From assembly GCA_017441295.1 (NCBI GenBank), contig JAFRYA010000033.1, positions 1 through 52,661 on the forward strand: a stretch of DNA of 52,661 nucleotides, in the 5' to 3' direction. This DNA comes from Lachnospiraceae bacterium (GTDB lineage Bacteria > Bacillota > Clostridia > Lachnospirales > Lachnospiraceae). The position numbers were made by a program, and so were the translations under genes. Of the stretch, positions 8,284 to 16,408 are shown one piece after another. The notes beneath the pieces are model-generated. The model was not told the DNA's origin, did not search any database, and worked only from the letters and a program-made list of their open reading frames with translations. Position 1 is the first letter of the stretch. Every line of letters begins with the position of its first letter.

Positions 8284-10251
8284 CTATTCCTCCATCAGGG
8301 CCGGGATTCCCAGCCTTTCCACAGTTTCTTTAAGAGGAACTCCTGTAACAGGATCCCAGCCAAAGGCCTTCCAATGCAGGGCGACCTGTTCCTCAGTTCT
8401 GAGGCGTCTGCCCTTCAGTGGTCCATTTGACAGCGGCGGATTGCCTTTCATTCTCTCCGGAAGCACCACCGCGGCCGGATCAAAGCCATGTTTAATATTA
8501 AACAGCTGTCTGATATTCTGTATTCTCTCGCCGATCTCCATATAATGGTCGCCGTCATAATTCCAGCCTAGTGCTGCATTCAGATACTCGACGAGTTTCC
8601 ACATGTGTACGCCCATCATTTCAGCGTAATAGCAGCCGCCGGCACTGTCAGTCAGCAGTGAATAACAAGCGTTGGCCTTAGAGATCATTGCCATTTCCTC
8701 ATTTGGAATGTAATCCCTGCCCTTGCCATGAATCCTGGCAGGCGGTGCCCATGAGCAGATATCACTCAGTGACATTGCGCCATATTGGATGGCCATGCCA
8801 ATGGTGTGCTTGCCCGGAGCCGGCTCAGTCACCATATGTACCGCCAGCTGCGGGTCGTTGCGGGTATCATGCATACCCGGCTCCTGACCGCCTACGTGCA
8901 TAGCATATTCTTTGCCGCCGTATTTCTCAGACGCGCGCTTAACTCCATCTGTCAGATCTGCTCCAAATCCGGTCCTGTTGATCATCTGTTCCACCAGTTT
9001 GACAATGCTTTCCGCATTGCCCCATGTGAGTTCCAGTCCTCCCGTCTGTTCTTTGGTAATTATGCCTTTTTCATAGCATTCGATTGCCCAGGCGACAATA
9101 TTTCCGGCAGAAATACTGTCCATGCCTCCGCGGCTGAGCATCTCATTGATCGCCACAACAGAATCCAGGTTGCCATTCAGCAGGAGCGGTCCAAAACATT
9201 CTATGGTTTCGTACTCAGGTTTATGTGTCTCGGTATAATCCGTAAATGGATTGCCCTTTATCTTCATCTTGCCGCCGCATCCCAGCGGGCAGGAATAGCA
9301 GTGATATTTTACTGTTTCCATACGCTTAATGACGTCCGGATTATAGGCGCGGGTCATTCCCTTAGCGTCCTTTGGTCCTCCGCTCCAGTTCTTAATGGGA
9401 CCATCGCCTGAAGTGATTGCCAGCGGCATATTGGAAGGCGTTCCCCAATGACGGAATATCAGAGAAGTAACCGGTCCCGGCAGAGGAGTAGACGGCATAA
9501 TACCCAAAGCCGTGCCTCCCAGGCCCAGCATTCCTCCAACACCCGATGGGAACTTCATTTTATTGATCCTGGTGCCCAGTTCTTTGGACAGCGCCTTTAC
9601 GGCTTCATGATCAGCGCATGGGATCGGCCTGCTGCCTGCCAGCGCTACTGCCTTCAGTTTCTTGCTGCCCATTACCGCGCCTACGCCGCTTCGGGCTGCG
9701 ATCCTTCCGCCTTCATTCACGATACCGGAAATCAGCGAGCAGTTCTCTCCCGCCGTGCCGATGACAGCCACGCATGGACGCTTTTGGGATTTAATGTCTT
9801 CGCGTATTTTTATCTCTGATTCAACCGCATCCATTCCCCAGTATGCGGAGGCGTCCCTCAGCTCCGCTGTGGTATTGTCGCAATATAAATAAACAGGCTT
9901 TTCTGAAATACCCTTAAAGAATATTCCGTCATAGCCGCATTGTTTGATGGCTGGTGAAAAAATACCGCCGCAGCTTGCATCTCCCCATCCTCCTGTCAGA
10001 GGACTCTTGCATGCCACCGCCAGGCGCCCGCAGATCAGTGCTCCTGTACCGGTGAGCGCGCCTGAAACAAATCCAAGAATATTGTCAGGACCCAACGGAT
10101 CAGCCCCTGCGGGAATATTTTTATACAGATACCATGCTGCCAGGCCCTTGCCCGTCAGCACCGCGTCAAAAACATGCTGCGGTACTTCCTCAGAGGAAAC
10201 AGTGCCCGCAGTCAGGTCAACTATTAATATTTTGCCCATGTAATACTTCAT
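8284..10251 (-). CDS. aor: aldehyde:ferredoxin oxidoreductase (tungsten)
   Basis: A 655-residue AOR-family enzyme. It opens with MKYYMGKILIVDLT, the usual family start. The 4Fe-4S ligands are at Cys318, Cys321 and Cys325 (CYSCPLGC) and Cys540 (DSAGGC), matching the C-x2-C-x3-C plus distant Cys pattern. The N-terminal half contains the tungstopterin-binding region (GALTGTGALICGR, KSPLTGGWGDASCGG). The enzyme oxidises aldehydes to acids with ferredoxin, or the reverse with reduced ferredoxin. GGAG lies 9 nt before the chosen ATG at 10251; the open frame continues to 10308 without a better start. The substrate is unknown. Confidence 0.93.
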   Translation of the reverse strand: MKYYMGKILIVDLTAGTVSSEEVPQHVFDAVLTGKGLAAWYLYKNIPAGADPLGPDNILGFVSGALTGTGALICGRLAVACKSPLTGGWGDASCGGIFSPAIKQCGYDGIFFKGISEKPVYLYCDNTTAELRDASAYWGMDAVESEIKIREDIKSQKRPCVAVIGTAGENCSLISGIVNEGGRIAARSGVGAVMGSKKLKAVALAGSRPIPCADHEAVKALSKELGTRINKMKFPSGVGGMLGLGGTALGIMPSTPLPGPVTSLIFRHWGTPSNMPLAITSGDGPIKNWSGGPKDAKGMTRAYNPDVIKRMETVKYHCYSCPLGCGGKMKIKGNPFTDYTETHKPEYETIECFGPLLLNGNLDSVVAINEMLSRGGMDSISAGNIVAWAIECYEKGIITKEQTGGLELTWGNAESIVKLVEQMINRTGFGADLTDGVKRASEKYGGKEYAMHVGGQEPGMHDTRNDPQLAVHMVTEPAPGKHTIGMAIQYGAMSLSDICSWAPPARIHGKGRDYIPNEEMAMISKANACYSLLTDSAGGCYYAEMMGVHMWKLVEYLNAALGWNYDGDHYMEIGERIQNIRQLFNIKHGFDPAAVVLPERMKGNPPLSNGPLKGRRLRTEEQVALHWKAFGWDPVTGVPLKETVERLGIPALMEE

Positions 10252-10268
10252 TATATCAATCTCCAAAG

Positions 10269-12350
10269 CTACCGGATGTTCATTACTGTATCGTAAGCGC
10301 TGTGGCATGCCGCTGCTATAGTGCCGCTCTTTTGCGCATCGCCTACTGTGAATACCCGCTCAACGCCCAGCTCTTTGAGGCGTTCAGCCTCATTCTGTGC
10401 CGGCCGCACACCTAAGGCGAGCACTACATAGTCTGCCTTTCTTTCACTTGTTTGGCCGGTCCGCACGTTTTTCAGCAGAACTTTGTCCGGCTCAATGGCT
10501 GCCAGTTGGGTGCCCGTTAAAATTTCGGTTCCAAAAGGCGCAATCCTCTCCATTTCATCATCCACCAACTGGAACCATGCACCAGGCGCAGCACTTTCAG
10601 CCATTTCTACGATGGTTACTCTGTTGCCGCAGTCATTGAGCGTCTCCGTAACTTCCAAACCTGTCAGTCCCGATCCCGCCACGACTACGTTGCTGTTTTT
10701 AATATTGACTTTGCCCATGATCACGTCAGGCGCAGCAATAACATGCTCCCCGTCAATTCCCCGGATGGACCTTGGACGCACAGGCACGCCTCCGGTTGCC
10801 ATGATTACAGCATATGGCTGCTCCGCAGCTATTTCTTCCGCATTAAGGGTACATCCAAAGTGCAGCTTCACTCCAGCCAGACTGCAGGATTCTGTCAGAT
10901 CTTCAATAGCCCATCTGAGCCGCTCTTTATAATCTCCGGATGATGCAGCAATTACCTGCCCTCCGGGAACTTCCGATTTCTCATAAAGACTCGTATCAAA
11001 GCCTCTCAGCGCCAGAGTCTCTGCTGCCTTGAGTCCTGCTGGACCTGCGCCGATCACAATAACCTTGCGGCCTGCGCCGTCCTGCGTTATCGGATAACTC
11101 TGACGTTCATTGCCAATAGTCATATTCAGCGCGCATTCACCATGTTTGCCCTGCGGCGCGTTCGCCATAAAGGAGCGCATGCAGTTGAGACATCCAATGC
11201 ATCTGCGTATCTGCTCCGGATGGCCGGACTCAGCCTTCAGCGCCCAATGAGGGTCGCAGATGAACGTTCTGGCGGACGCCACGAAATCCTGGAAACCTTC
11301 CTTAAGCTGCTGTTCTGCCTGCTGCGGGGTGCGGATCACTCCGGCCGCAATTACCGGCACAGAAACAGTTTTTTTGATTGCCTTCGCCAGGTCTTTGCGC
11401 CAGCCAGGTTCAAATGTAGTCGGCTCCAGCCAATAATTAAATGTGTCATATCCGGCAGAGGTTACGTTTATGGCATCTACGCCTAACTCCTCCAGCCGCT
11501 TGGCTATTTTCCTGCCCGTCTCCAGATTGTAGCCCATCTCCGGGTGGCCGATCCTATCGTACATTTCATCTACGGTCAAGCGTACGATCAGCGGATAATC
11601 CGCTCCGCACCTGGCCTTGATCCCCTGTACGATCTCGCTTAAGAATCTGAGGCGGTTTTCAAAGCTGCCGCCATATTCGTCCGTACGCATATTAGTAACA
11701 GGCGAGAGGAACTGCTGCAGCAGATATCCATGTCCTGCATGCAGCTCCACAGCGTCCACTTCAGCCTTTTGACAGCGCTGTGCAGCATTTATGAAATCTT
11801 CTATCAAGCGCTTTATCTCCCTGCGTGACATAGCATGAAGACGTCCCGCGCCATGCGGCTGCAGCGCGCATTTAGAAGGCGCCTGAACAGAGAAGCAGAC
11901 CCTCTTCTGCTCCAGCTTCATCAGCGCCGGCGCGCACTTAAAAATCATTTTGTTAATTGATGGAATCCGCTCCGCCAATGGAATCACCAGTGGCAGTGAA
12001 TTAAGAGAACAGCTGTATCCCTGCCTGCCGGCATGGTGCAGCTGGATGCACAGCTTCGCGCCGTGCTTATGTATGCGGGACGCAAGCTCTTGCATCGATT
12101 CGATATTAGCATCCCTACTCATTGAAAGCTGTGTAAACGTCGCCGCTCCGGTCCTGTCATTAACTCTGCAGATGCCCGGAATGATCAGCCCCACTCCGCC
12201 TTTGGCGCGCTCTTCATAATAATCCATCAGCTGCTCCGTGGGGCGGCCGGAGGGCTCACCCAGGCTGAATTCCGCTGCCGACATAACAATGCGGTTTTTC
12301 ACCCTCATAGAGCCAATATTCATCGGTGAAAACAGCATTTCAAAAGCCAT
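10269..12350 (-). CDS. NADH:flavin oxidoreductase (old yellow enzyme / 2,4-dienoyl-CoA reductase type)
   Basis: A 693-residue multidomain flavoenzyme. Residues 1-350 form the old-yellow-enzyme barrel (PMNIGSMRVKNRIVMS, HHAGRQG, ELHAGHGYLLQQFLSP). A 4Fe-4S site follows (CIGCLNC, with a fourth Cys in HGECALN). The C-terminal half has FAD-binding VIGAGPAGLKAAE and NAD(P)H-binding VAGSGLTGLEVTE. This is the layout of FadH, enoate reductases and the bile-acid enzymes BaiCD/BaiH, which reduce activated C=C bonds. Which substrate is used cannot be told here. It is the first gene of the redox operon, with AAGGAG 8 nt before the ATG and a near-consensus promoter. Confidence 0.92.
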   Translation of the reverse strand: MAFEMLFSPMNIGSMRVKNRIVMSAAEFSLGEPSGRPTEQLMDYYEERAKGGVGLIIPGICRVNDRTGAATFTQLSMSRDANIESMQELASRIHKHGAKLCIQLHHAGRQGYSCSLNSLPLVIPLAERIPSINKMIFKCAPALMKLEQKRVCFSVQAPSKCALQPHGAGRLHAMSRREIKRLIEDFINAAQRCQKAEVDAVELHAGHGYLLQQFLSPVTNMRTDEYGGSFENRLRFLSEIVQGIKARCGADYPLIVRLTVDEMYDRIGHPEMGYNLETGRKIAKRLEELGVDAINVTSAGYDTFNYWLEPTTFEPGWRKDLAKAIKKTVSVPVIAAGVIRTPQQAEQQLKEGFQDFVASARTFICDPHWALKAESGHPEQIRRCIGCLNCMRSFMANAPQGKHGECALNMTIGNERQSYPITQDGAGRKVIVIGAGPAGLKAAETLALRGFDTSLYEKSEVPGGQVIAASSGDYKERLRWAIEDLTESCSLAGVKLHFGCTLNAEEIAAEQPYAVIMATGGVPVRPRSIRGIDGEHVIAAPDVIMGKVNIKNSNVVVAGSGLTGLEVTETLNDCGNRVTIVEMAESAAPGAWFQLVDDEMERIAPFGTEILTGTQLAAIEPDKVLLKNVRTGQTSERKADYVVLALGVRPAQNEAERLKELGVERVFTVGDAQKSGTIAAACHSAYDTVMNIR

Positions 12351-12389
12351 ATGCGTGTCTCCTTAAGCAAAAATAATCCGTTATTAATA

Positions 12390-12417
12390 ATTATAGCTTT
12401 AATGTTTATTCTGTCAA
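12390..12417 (-). promoter_or_regulatory. sigma-A promoter of the redox operon
   Basis: Minus strand: consensus TTGACA (12417-12412), 16-bp spacer, consensus TATAAT (12395-12390), about 40 nt before the start at 12350. Confidence 0.85.
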
Positions 12418-12426
12418 TTTCATGCC

Positions 12427-12527
12427 TGTGTTAGGTTTATGTGACCGAGGCTGTGTTACGTGACCGCAGCTGTGTTATGTGATAGTGGCTGTGTTATATG
12501 ACAGTGGCTGTGTTATATAACCGCGGC
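12427..12527. repeat. 19-bp tandem repeat array
   Basis: Four contiguous units begin at 12452, 12471, 12490 and 12509: TGTGTTACGTGACCGCAGC, TGTGTTATGTGATAGTGGC, TGTGTTATATGACAGTGGC and TGTGTTATATAACCGCGGC. A fifth, expanded copy (25 nt) starts at 12427. It is noncoding and lies between divergent genes, immediately upstream of the redox-operon promoter. Confidence 0.85.
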
Positions 12528-12690
12528 GCAGATTATCGAATGATTCTTACAGAATCTGCGCCTTTTTAGCACTTGTTTGAGTCTCTTGGCGCAGATTATC
12601 AATCCATCTGCACCAGAATCTGCGCCACATGACACCAAATGAAGCAAAAAAGACGCAGAATACGCATGCAAATCAGAATAATCTACGCCA
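12525..12690. repeat. three tandem dyad-symmetric elements
   Basis: Dyad 1 (12525-12562): GGCGCAGATT pairs with AATCTGCGCC, followed by TTTTT. Dyad 2 (12587-12627): TGGCGCAGATT pairs with AATCTGCGCCA. A third, decayed copy (about 12651-12690) keeps GACGCAGAA and AATCTACGCC. The starts are 62-65 nt apart. The first can act as a terminator on the plus strand. The remainder of the 12351-12783 gap holds only the two promoters. Confidence 0.8.
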
Positions 12691-12708
12691 AAGCCGATAT
12701 AATAGAAG

Positions 12709-12737
12709 TTGCCATTATCAACAGAAAATGCTACTAT
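12709..12737 (+). promoter_or_regulatory. promoter of the cell-wall repeat protein gene
   Basis: TTGCCA (12709-12714), 17-bp spacer, TACTAT (12732-12737), about 47 nt before the ATG at 12784. A GAGGAAGGG site precedes the ATG. Confidence 0.5.
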
Positions 12738-12783
12738 TCATTTAGGTATATCCTAATACATTAATTAGAGGAAGGGAAAAAGA

Positions 12784-14604
12784 ATGAGAAACAGGAATCT
12801 GAAACGCGCACTGGGCCTGCTGCTCAGTTTAGCGCTGCTAATGTGCGTCTCGTTCGCTGCGAGTGCAGAAGAAGGCGAAACTGAGACCCACAGCTATAAC
12901 TTCGATGACGGCATGCAGGGCTGGACCACCCTCGACGCGGACGGAGACGGACACAACTGGGTGCACTTTTCCGACTTCCCCGTCATATACAATTACTACG
13001 TGGGCCTGGATCTGTCGAATTGGATTTACGGTGGCCAGGGCGGTTCCGTGCTCAGCGGATCCTATATCAACAGCGTGGGGGAACTGAGCCCGGACAACTA
13101 TCTCATCTCCCCGCAGGTGACTCTGGGCGGAAGCATCTCCTTATACGTCAAGGGTGTCGATGAAAATTACTGCAACGAGCACCTCGGCGTATGCGTCTCT
13201 ACCACAGGGACCGATGCCGACGATTTCACAGTAGTCTATGAGTGGACGATTCAGGATGGAGAATGGAACCAGATCAATGTAGATCTGAGCGAATACAGTG
13301 GCATGGGATACGTTGCCATCCGTCATTACAATATCTATGACATGTACATCGTATCCATCGACAACGTCACCATCACATGTCCTGCTGCCACTCATGAGCA
13401 CGACTTCGCGTTCACCGCGGAGGGCGATACCATCACAGCCACCTGCACCGCAAGCGGCTGTGACCTGGAGGAGAACCCCACCCTCACAATCGTGGCTCCC
13501 CAGAAGCAAGTATACGGTGACGACCTGAGCGAGCTGGCGACCCTGGAAGGACTGGATGACTTCAACGAGATCATCGGCCTCGAGGTGAGCGAAGACGACA
13601 TCCGTTACTTCGACGTCGCCAAACGTGGGGAAACGGAACTGGACAGCGCGCCAACCGATGCCGGCAGCTACGAAGCCCGCATCACGGTACTGGAGGGCGA
13701 AGACACAGTGACCGCCGTTGTCGAATATGAAATTGAGAAGGCTGATCCGGAACTCACACCGCCCGAAGCAAAGGAACTGACCTATAATGGGGAGGACCAG
13801 GAACTGGTCACCGCCGGCGAATCGGAAGACGGTACCTTCGAATATGCGCTGGCCGGCAAGGATGAGACCCCTGCGGAGGATGACTTCAGCTCCGAACTGC
13901 CCACCGGCAAGGATGCCGGCACCTACTACGTCTACTACCGCTTCATCCCGGACAAGAACCATAAGGATGCGGAGCTGGCCGAGCCAATCGAGGTGACCAT
14001 CGAAAAGGCTGAGCCGGAGCTCACGCCGCCCGAAGCGAAGGAACTGACCTATAACGGGGAAGACCAGGAACTGGTCACCGCCGGCGAATCGGAAGACGGT
14101 ACCTTCGAATATGCGCTGGCCGGCAAGGATGAGACCCCTGCGGAGGATGACTTCAGCTCCGAACTGCCCACCGGCAAGGACGCCGGCACCTACTACGTCT
14201 ACTACCGCTTCATTCCGGACAAGAACCATAAGGATGCGGAGCTGGCCGAGCCAATCGAGGTGACTATCGCTCCCGCTGTCCTGAAGATCACGGCGGACGG
14301 CCAGGAGAAGACCCAGGGCGACCCTGATCCTAAACTCACCTACAAGGCGGAAGGCCTGATCGGTGGTGACGCCATCACCGGAGAATTGGCTAGAGAAGAA
14401 GGCGAGGAGCCTGGCAAGTATGCGATCACCATCGGCACGCTGGACGCAGGAAGCAACTATGAGATCGAGTTCACCGGCGCCGTATTGTGCATCAACGAGC
14501 CTGTCCCATTTACCGGCGACAGCTTCAACCCCGCGCTGTACATCCTGCTGATGATTGGCGCGATGGCAGCTGCCCTCGTCCTGCTTAAACGCAGCAAGAT
14601 CTGA
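12784..14604 (+). CDS. secreted, wall-anchored adhesin-like repeat protein
   Basis: A 606-residue surface protein. It has a signal peptide (hydrophobic core LGLLLSLALLMCVSFA, cleaved near ASAEE), then a choice-of-anchor-J/cleaved-adhesin-like jellyroll at about residues 35-200 (YNFDDGMQGW, SPDNYLISPQV). Beta-rich repeats follow, including two nearly identical 89-residue units at 318-406 and 407-495, then an MBG-type domain (ITADGQEKTQGDPDP). The tail is a sortase-like signal: VPFTGDS, a hydrophobic helix, then KRSKI. VPFTG departs from LPXTG only at the first position. A role in adhesion is inferred from the architecture. The gene is monocistronic with its own promoter and terminator. Confidence 0.85.
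   Translation: MRNRNLKRALGLLLSLALLMCVSFAASAEEGETETHSYNFDDGMQGWTTLDADGDGHNWVHFSDFPVIYNYYVGLDLSNWIYGGQGGSVLSGSYINSVGELSPDNYLISPQVTLGGSISLYVKGVDENYCNEHLGVCVSTTGTDADDFTVVYEWTIQDGEWNQINVDLSEYSGMGYVAIRHYNIYDMYIVSIDNVTITCPAATHEHDFAFTAEGDTITATCTASGCDLEENPTLTIVAPQKQVYGDDLSELATLEGLDDFNEIIGLEVSEDDIRYFDVAKRGETELDSAPTDAGSYEARITVLEGEDTVTAVVEYEIEKADPELTPPEAKELTYNGEDQELVTAGESEDGTFEYALAGKDETPAEDDFSSELPTGKDAGTYYVYYRFIPDKNHKDAELAEPIEVTIEKAEPELTPPEAKELTYNGEDQELVTAGESEDGTFEYALAGKDETPAEDDFSSELPTGKDAGTYYVYYRFIPDKNHKDAELAEPIEVTIAPAVLKITADGQEKTQGDPDPKLTYKAEGLIGGDAITGELAREEGEEPGKYAITIGTLDAGSNYEIEFTGAVLCINEPVPFTGDSFNPALYILLMIGAMAAALVLLKRSKI
13735..14268 (+). repeat. two tandem 267-bp coding repeats
   Basis: Units 13735-14001 and 14002-14268 encode 89-residue repeats starting EKADPELTPP and EKAEPELTPP and ending IEVTI. 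They are nearly identical at the DNA level, including synonymous sites, which points to recent duplication or gene conversion. Confidence 0.9.
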
Positions 14605-14627
14605 AACGGATCGGATAAATATAAGAA

Positions 14628-14663
14628 ACAGGCGCCTGACCTTCGGATCGGGTGCCTGTTTTC
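14628..14663 (+). terminator. terminator of the wall-anchored protein gene
   Basis: ACAGGCGCC (14628-14636) pairs with GGTGCCTGT (14651-14659), with one G-U pair, followed by TTTTC. Confidence 0.75.
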
Positions 14664-14671
14664 ACAATAAT

Positions 14672-14708
14672 AAAAAGAACGATAGTCGCAAGGACTATCG
14701 TTCTTTTT
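14672..14708. terminator. perfect 16-bp hairpin, terminator-like
   Basis: AAAAAGAACGATAGTC (14672-14687), a 5-nt loop, and its exact complement at 14693-14708. The A/T-rich base allows termination on either strand. It follows a 3' fragment of tRNA-Leu on the minus strand in the same order as the terminator at 14845-14883 follows the complete tRNA. Confidence 0.8.
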
Positions 14709-14901
14709 ATGCGGATAACAGGAGTTCCACCGGCGGCTCAGCCGCCTTTCAGGACGCATCGGCGTCGAAGGTCCACCGGACCTTCTCCTTCCGCGCGGCT
14801 CAGCCGCGCTCCCTCCTGGTTCAACTCCTGTTTATAAAACAATAAAAAACAGATATAGTCACTTGGACTATATCTGCTTTTTTATGCGGATAACAGGAGT
14901 T
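14704..14901. repeat. duplicated tRNA-Leu 3' end flanking a palindromic element
   Basis: A 23-nt sequence, ending ATGCGGATAACAGGAGTT and covering the 3' end of tRNA-Leu plus part of its terminator tail, occurs at 14704-14726 and again at 14879-14901. Between the copies is a GC-rich, hairpin-packed stretch (14727-14838): CGGCGG..CCGCC, AAGGTCC..GGACCTT and GCGCGGCT..AGCCGCGC. It ends with an inverted copy of the T-arm (GGTTCAACTCCTGTT, about 14819-14833). No gene is seen here. Confidence 0.75.
14845..14883 (-). terminator. terminator of tRNA-Leu
   Basis: CAGATATAGTC (14850-14860) and GACTATATCTG (14866-14876) form an 11-bp stem with a 5-nt loop; the minus strand continues into a T-rich tract just past the tRNA 3' end. 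Confidence 0.8.
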
Positions 14902-14968
14902 GAACCTGCATGAGTGTTACCTCACATGGACCTGAACCATGCGCGTCTGCCTATTCCGCCATATCCGC
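14885..14968 (-). tRNA. tRNA-Leu (anticodon CAG)
   Basis: An 84-nt class II tRNA. The acceptor arms GCGGATA and TATCCGC pair fully, the T-loop GTTCAACTC is standard, a variable arm is present (GTGAGGTAACACTCAT), and the anticodon stem CATGG/CCATG carries loop TTCAGGT, giving CAG (reads CUG). CCA is not encoded. CTG codons are frequent in the genes of this window. Confidence 0.93.
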
Positions 14969-15007
14969 ATGTCACCTTGTTAGGCGCTTGATTATATTAC
15001 CACAAGG

Positions 15008-16408
15008 CTATTTTACTGTCAACAACTGACTTTTTCTTTCTTCCATTTCTTGCTCACGGGCAATGTACTCGGAAATATTCTTTACGTTCTCGCAGCGGAC
15101 GATGTTGGTGAGTTCGCCCTTTCTGCGATTTGGGTTCGGCACCTGAGATCTCAGCACCAGCTTGCTCTGGGCTCCCGCGCCGCATGCGACAATGCTCTGC
15201 ACTTCCTCCATGATCAGCACGTTATAGATGCCCTCACGGCCCGGCATAGCATAGCCGACGTTTTCGAAATTACCGGCGATGGACTTCTGCCTGTATAAAT
15301 AATATGGCTCCATGCCCATACGCGCGGCGCTTCTCGCCGCTGCTTCTATCATTGCCTCGATATCTCCTGTCTGGGCCTTGTATCCTGACTGGCCCATCTG
15401 CGCGGTGCGCTTGATCGCAAGAGAATGAACGGTAAGGCTGTCAGGATGCATTTCCTCAATCTGCCTCAGGGTATCCTCCATGTCTGTCAGCGTCTCGCCG
15501 GGCAGGCCTGCGATCAGGTCCATATTTATGTTGTCAAAGCCCATGCTGCGCGCCAGCGCGAATGCTTCCCTGATGCTCTCTACTGAGTGTCTGCGGCCGA
15601 TCAGATCCAGCGTCCGCTGCTGCATGCTCTGCGGATTGATCGATATCCTCGTAACACCGTATCTGCGCAGCACCTCAAGTTTCTCTGCAGTAATAGTATC
15701 CGGCCTGCCTGCTTCCACGGTGAATTCCTTAAGAGACGGATAAAGCTCCCTGATGCAGCCCAGCAGCCTGTCCAGCTCGTCTGCATTGAGCGTGGTCGGT
15801 GTGCCTCCGCCTATATAAACTGTTGTGGCCGTGAGGCCGGCACACATGGAGGCTGTTCCTCTGATTTCCTTTATCAGCGCCTCCAGATACGGCTCAACCT
15901 TGTCTCTGTAGGCATCAATCGCGCCTGAGCTGAATGAGCAATAACTGCAGATGCTCGGGCAGAATGGAATGCCCACATACAGGCTGTACGTAGAATCACT
16001 CCCCTCCAATGCCCGGGTTATGACTGCCTGCTCTTTAAGTGCCACCTGATATGCCAGCCGCGCCTTTTGCTCACTGACGCATCTCTCCGCTCCGAACCAT
16101 TCAATGAATTCGGGCAGATTCATACCTTTCTGAATCTGTCGGGCAGCCAGCTTGGTAGGTCTGACACCCATCAGAATGCCCCACGGCAGGCTCCTGCCAG
16201 TGAGGCTTTCGAGCTGCCTGTACAGTTCTCTCTCTGTTTCCAGTTTGGAACAGCCTCTGTCTGCGACCGATACTCCGCACGAAACATTGATCAAAGCCTC
16301 CCGCTCCGGATCCAGACAAGGCTCCACGTCCTCCTCGGGGTAGAAAGCCTTCACCATGTGATATGCATTATAAATATATGTTTCTTCTTTGCAGCTGACT
16401 GTTATCAT
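15008..16408 (-). CDS. hemZ: coproporphyrinogen III dehydrogenase-like radical SAM protein
   Basis: A 466-residue HemZ-type protein. An N-terminal region of about 140 residues includes the HemZ-typical PWGILMGVRPTKL. The radical-SAM core follows, with cluster ligands Cys150, Cys154 and Cys157 (CPSICSYC), then YIGGGTPTTL. HemZ-type enzymes are annotated as oxygen-independent oxidases of coproporphyrinogen; in anaerobes without other heme genes nearby, the true substrate is open. The ATG overlaps the TGA of the upstream gene (TGATG), so the two are translationally coupled. Confidence 0.85.
   Translation of the reverse strand: MITVSCKEETYIYNAYHMVKAFYPEEDVEPCLDPEREALINVSCGVSVADRGCSKLETERELYRQLESLTGRSLPWGILMGVRPTKLAARQIQKGMNLPEFIEWFGAERCVSEQKARLAYQVALKEQAVITRALEGSDSTYSLYVGIPFCPSICSYCSFSSGAIDAYRDKVEPYLEALIKEIRGTASMCAGLTATTVYIGGGTPTTLNADELDRLLGCIRELYPSLKEFTVEAGRPDTITAEKLEVLRRYGVTRISINPQSMQQRTLDLIGRRHSVESIREAFALARSMGFDNINMDLIAGLPGETLTDMEDTLRQIEEMHPDSLTVHSLAIKRTAQMGQSGYKAQTGDIEAMIEAAARSAARMGMEPYYLYRQKSIAGNFENVGYAMPGREGIYNVLIMEEVQSIVACGAGAQSKLVLRSQVPNPNRRKGELTNIVRCENVKNISEYIAREQEMEERKSQLLTVK

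Noticed and set aside
12427..12690. Possible CRISPR array
   Set aside because: The 19-bp units abut with no spacers, and the dyads are only three and decaying. No cas gene is near.
13141..14229. 362-codon open frame on the minus strand opposite the wall-anchored protein
   Set aside because: It mirrors the repeat region of the plus-strand gene, has no ribosome binding site and encodes low-complexity sequence. The plus-strand protein has a signal peptide, domains and an anchor.
14704..14838. A second, complete tRNA-Leu gene
   Set aside because: Only the 3' acceptor and T-arm end are present; no anticodon arm or 5' half can be found.
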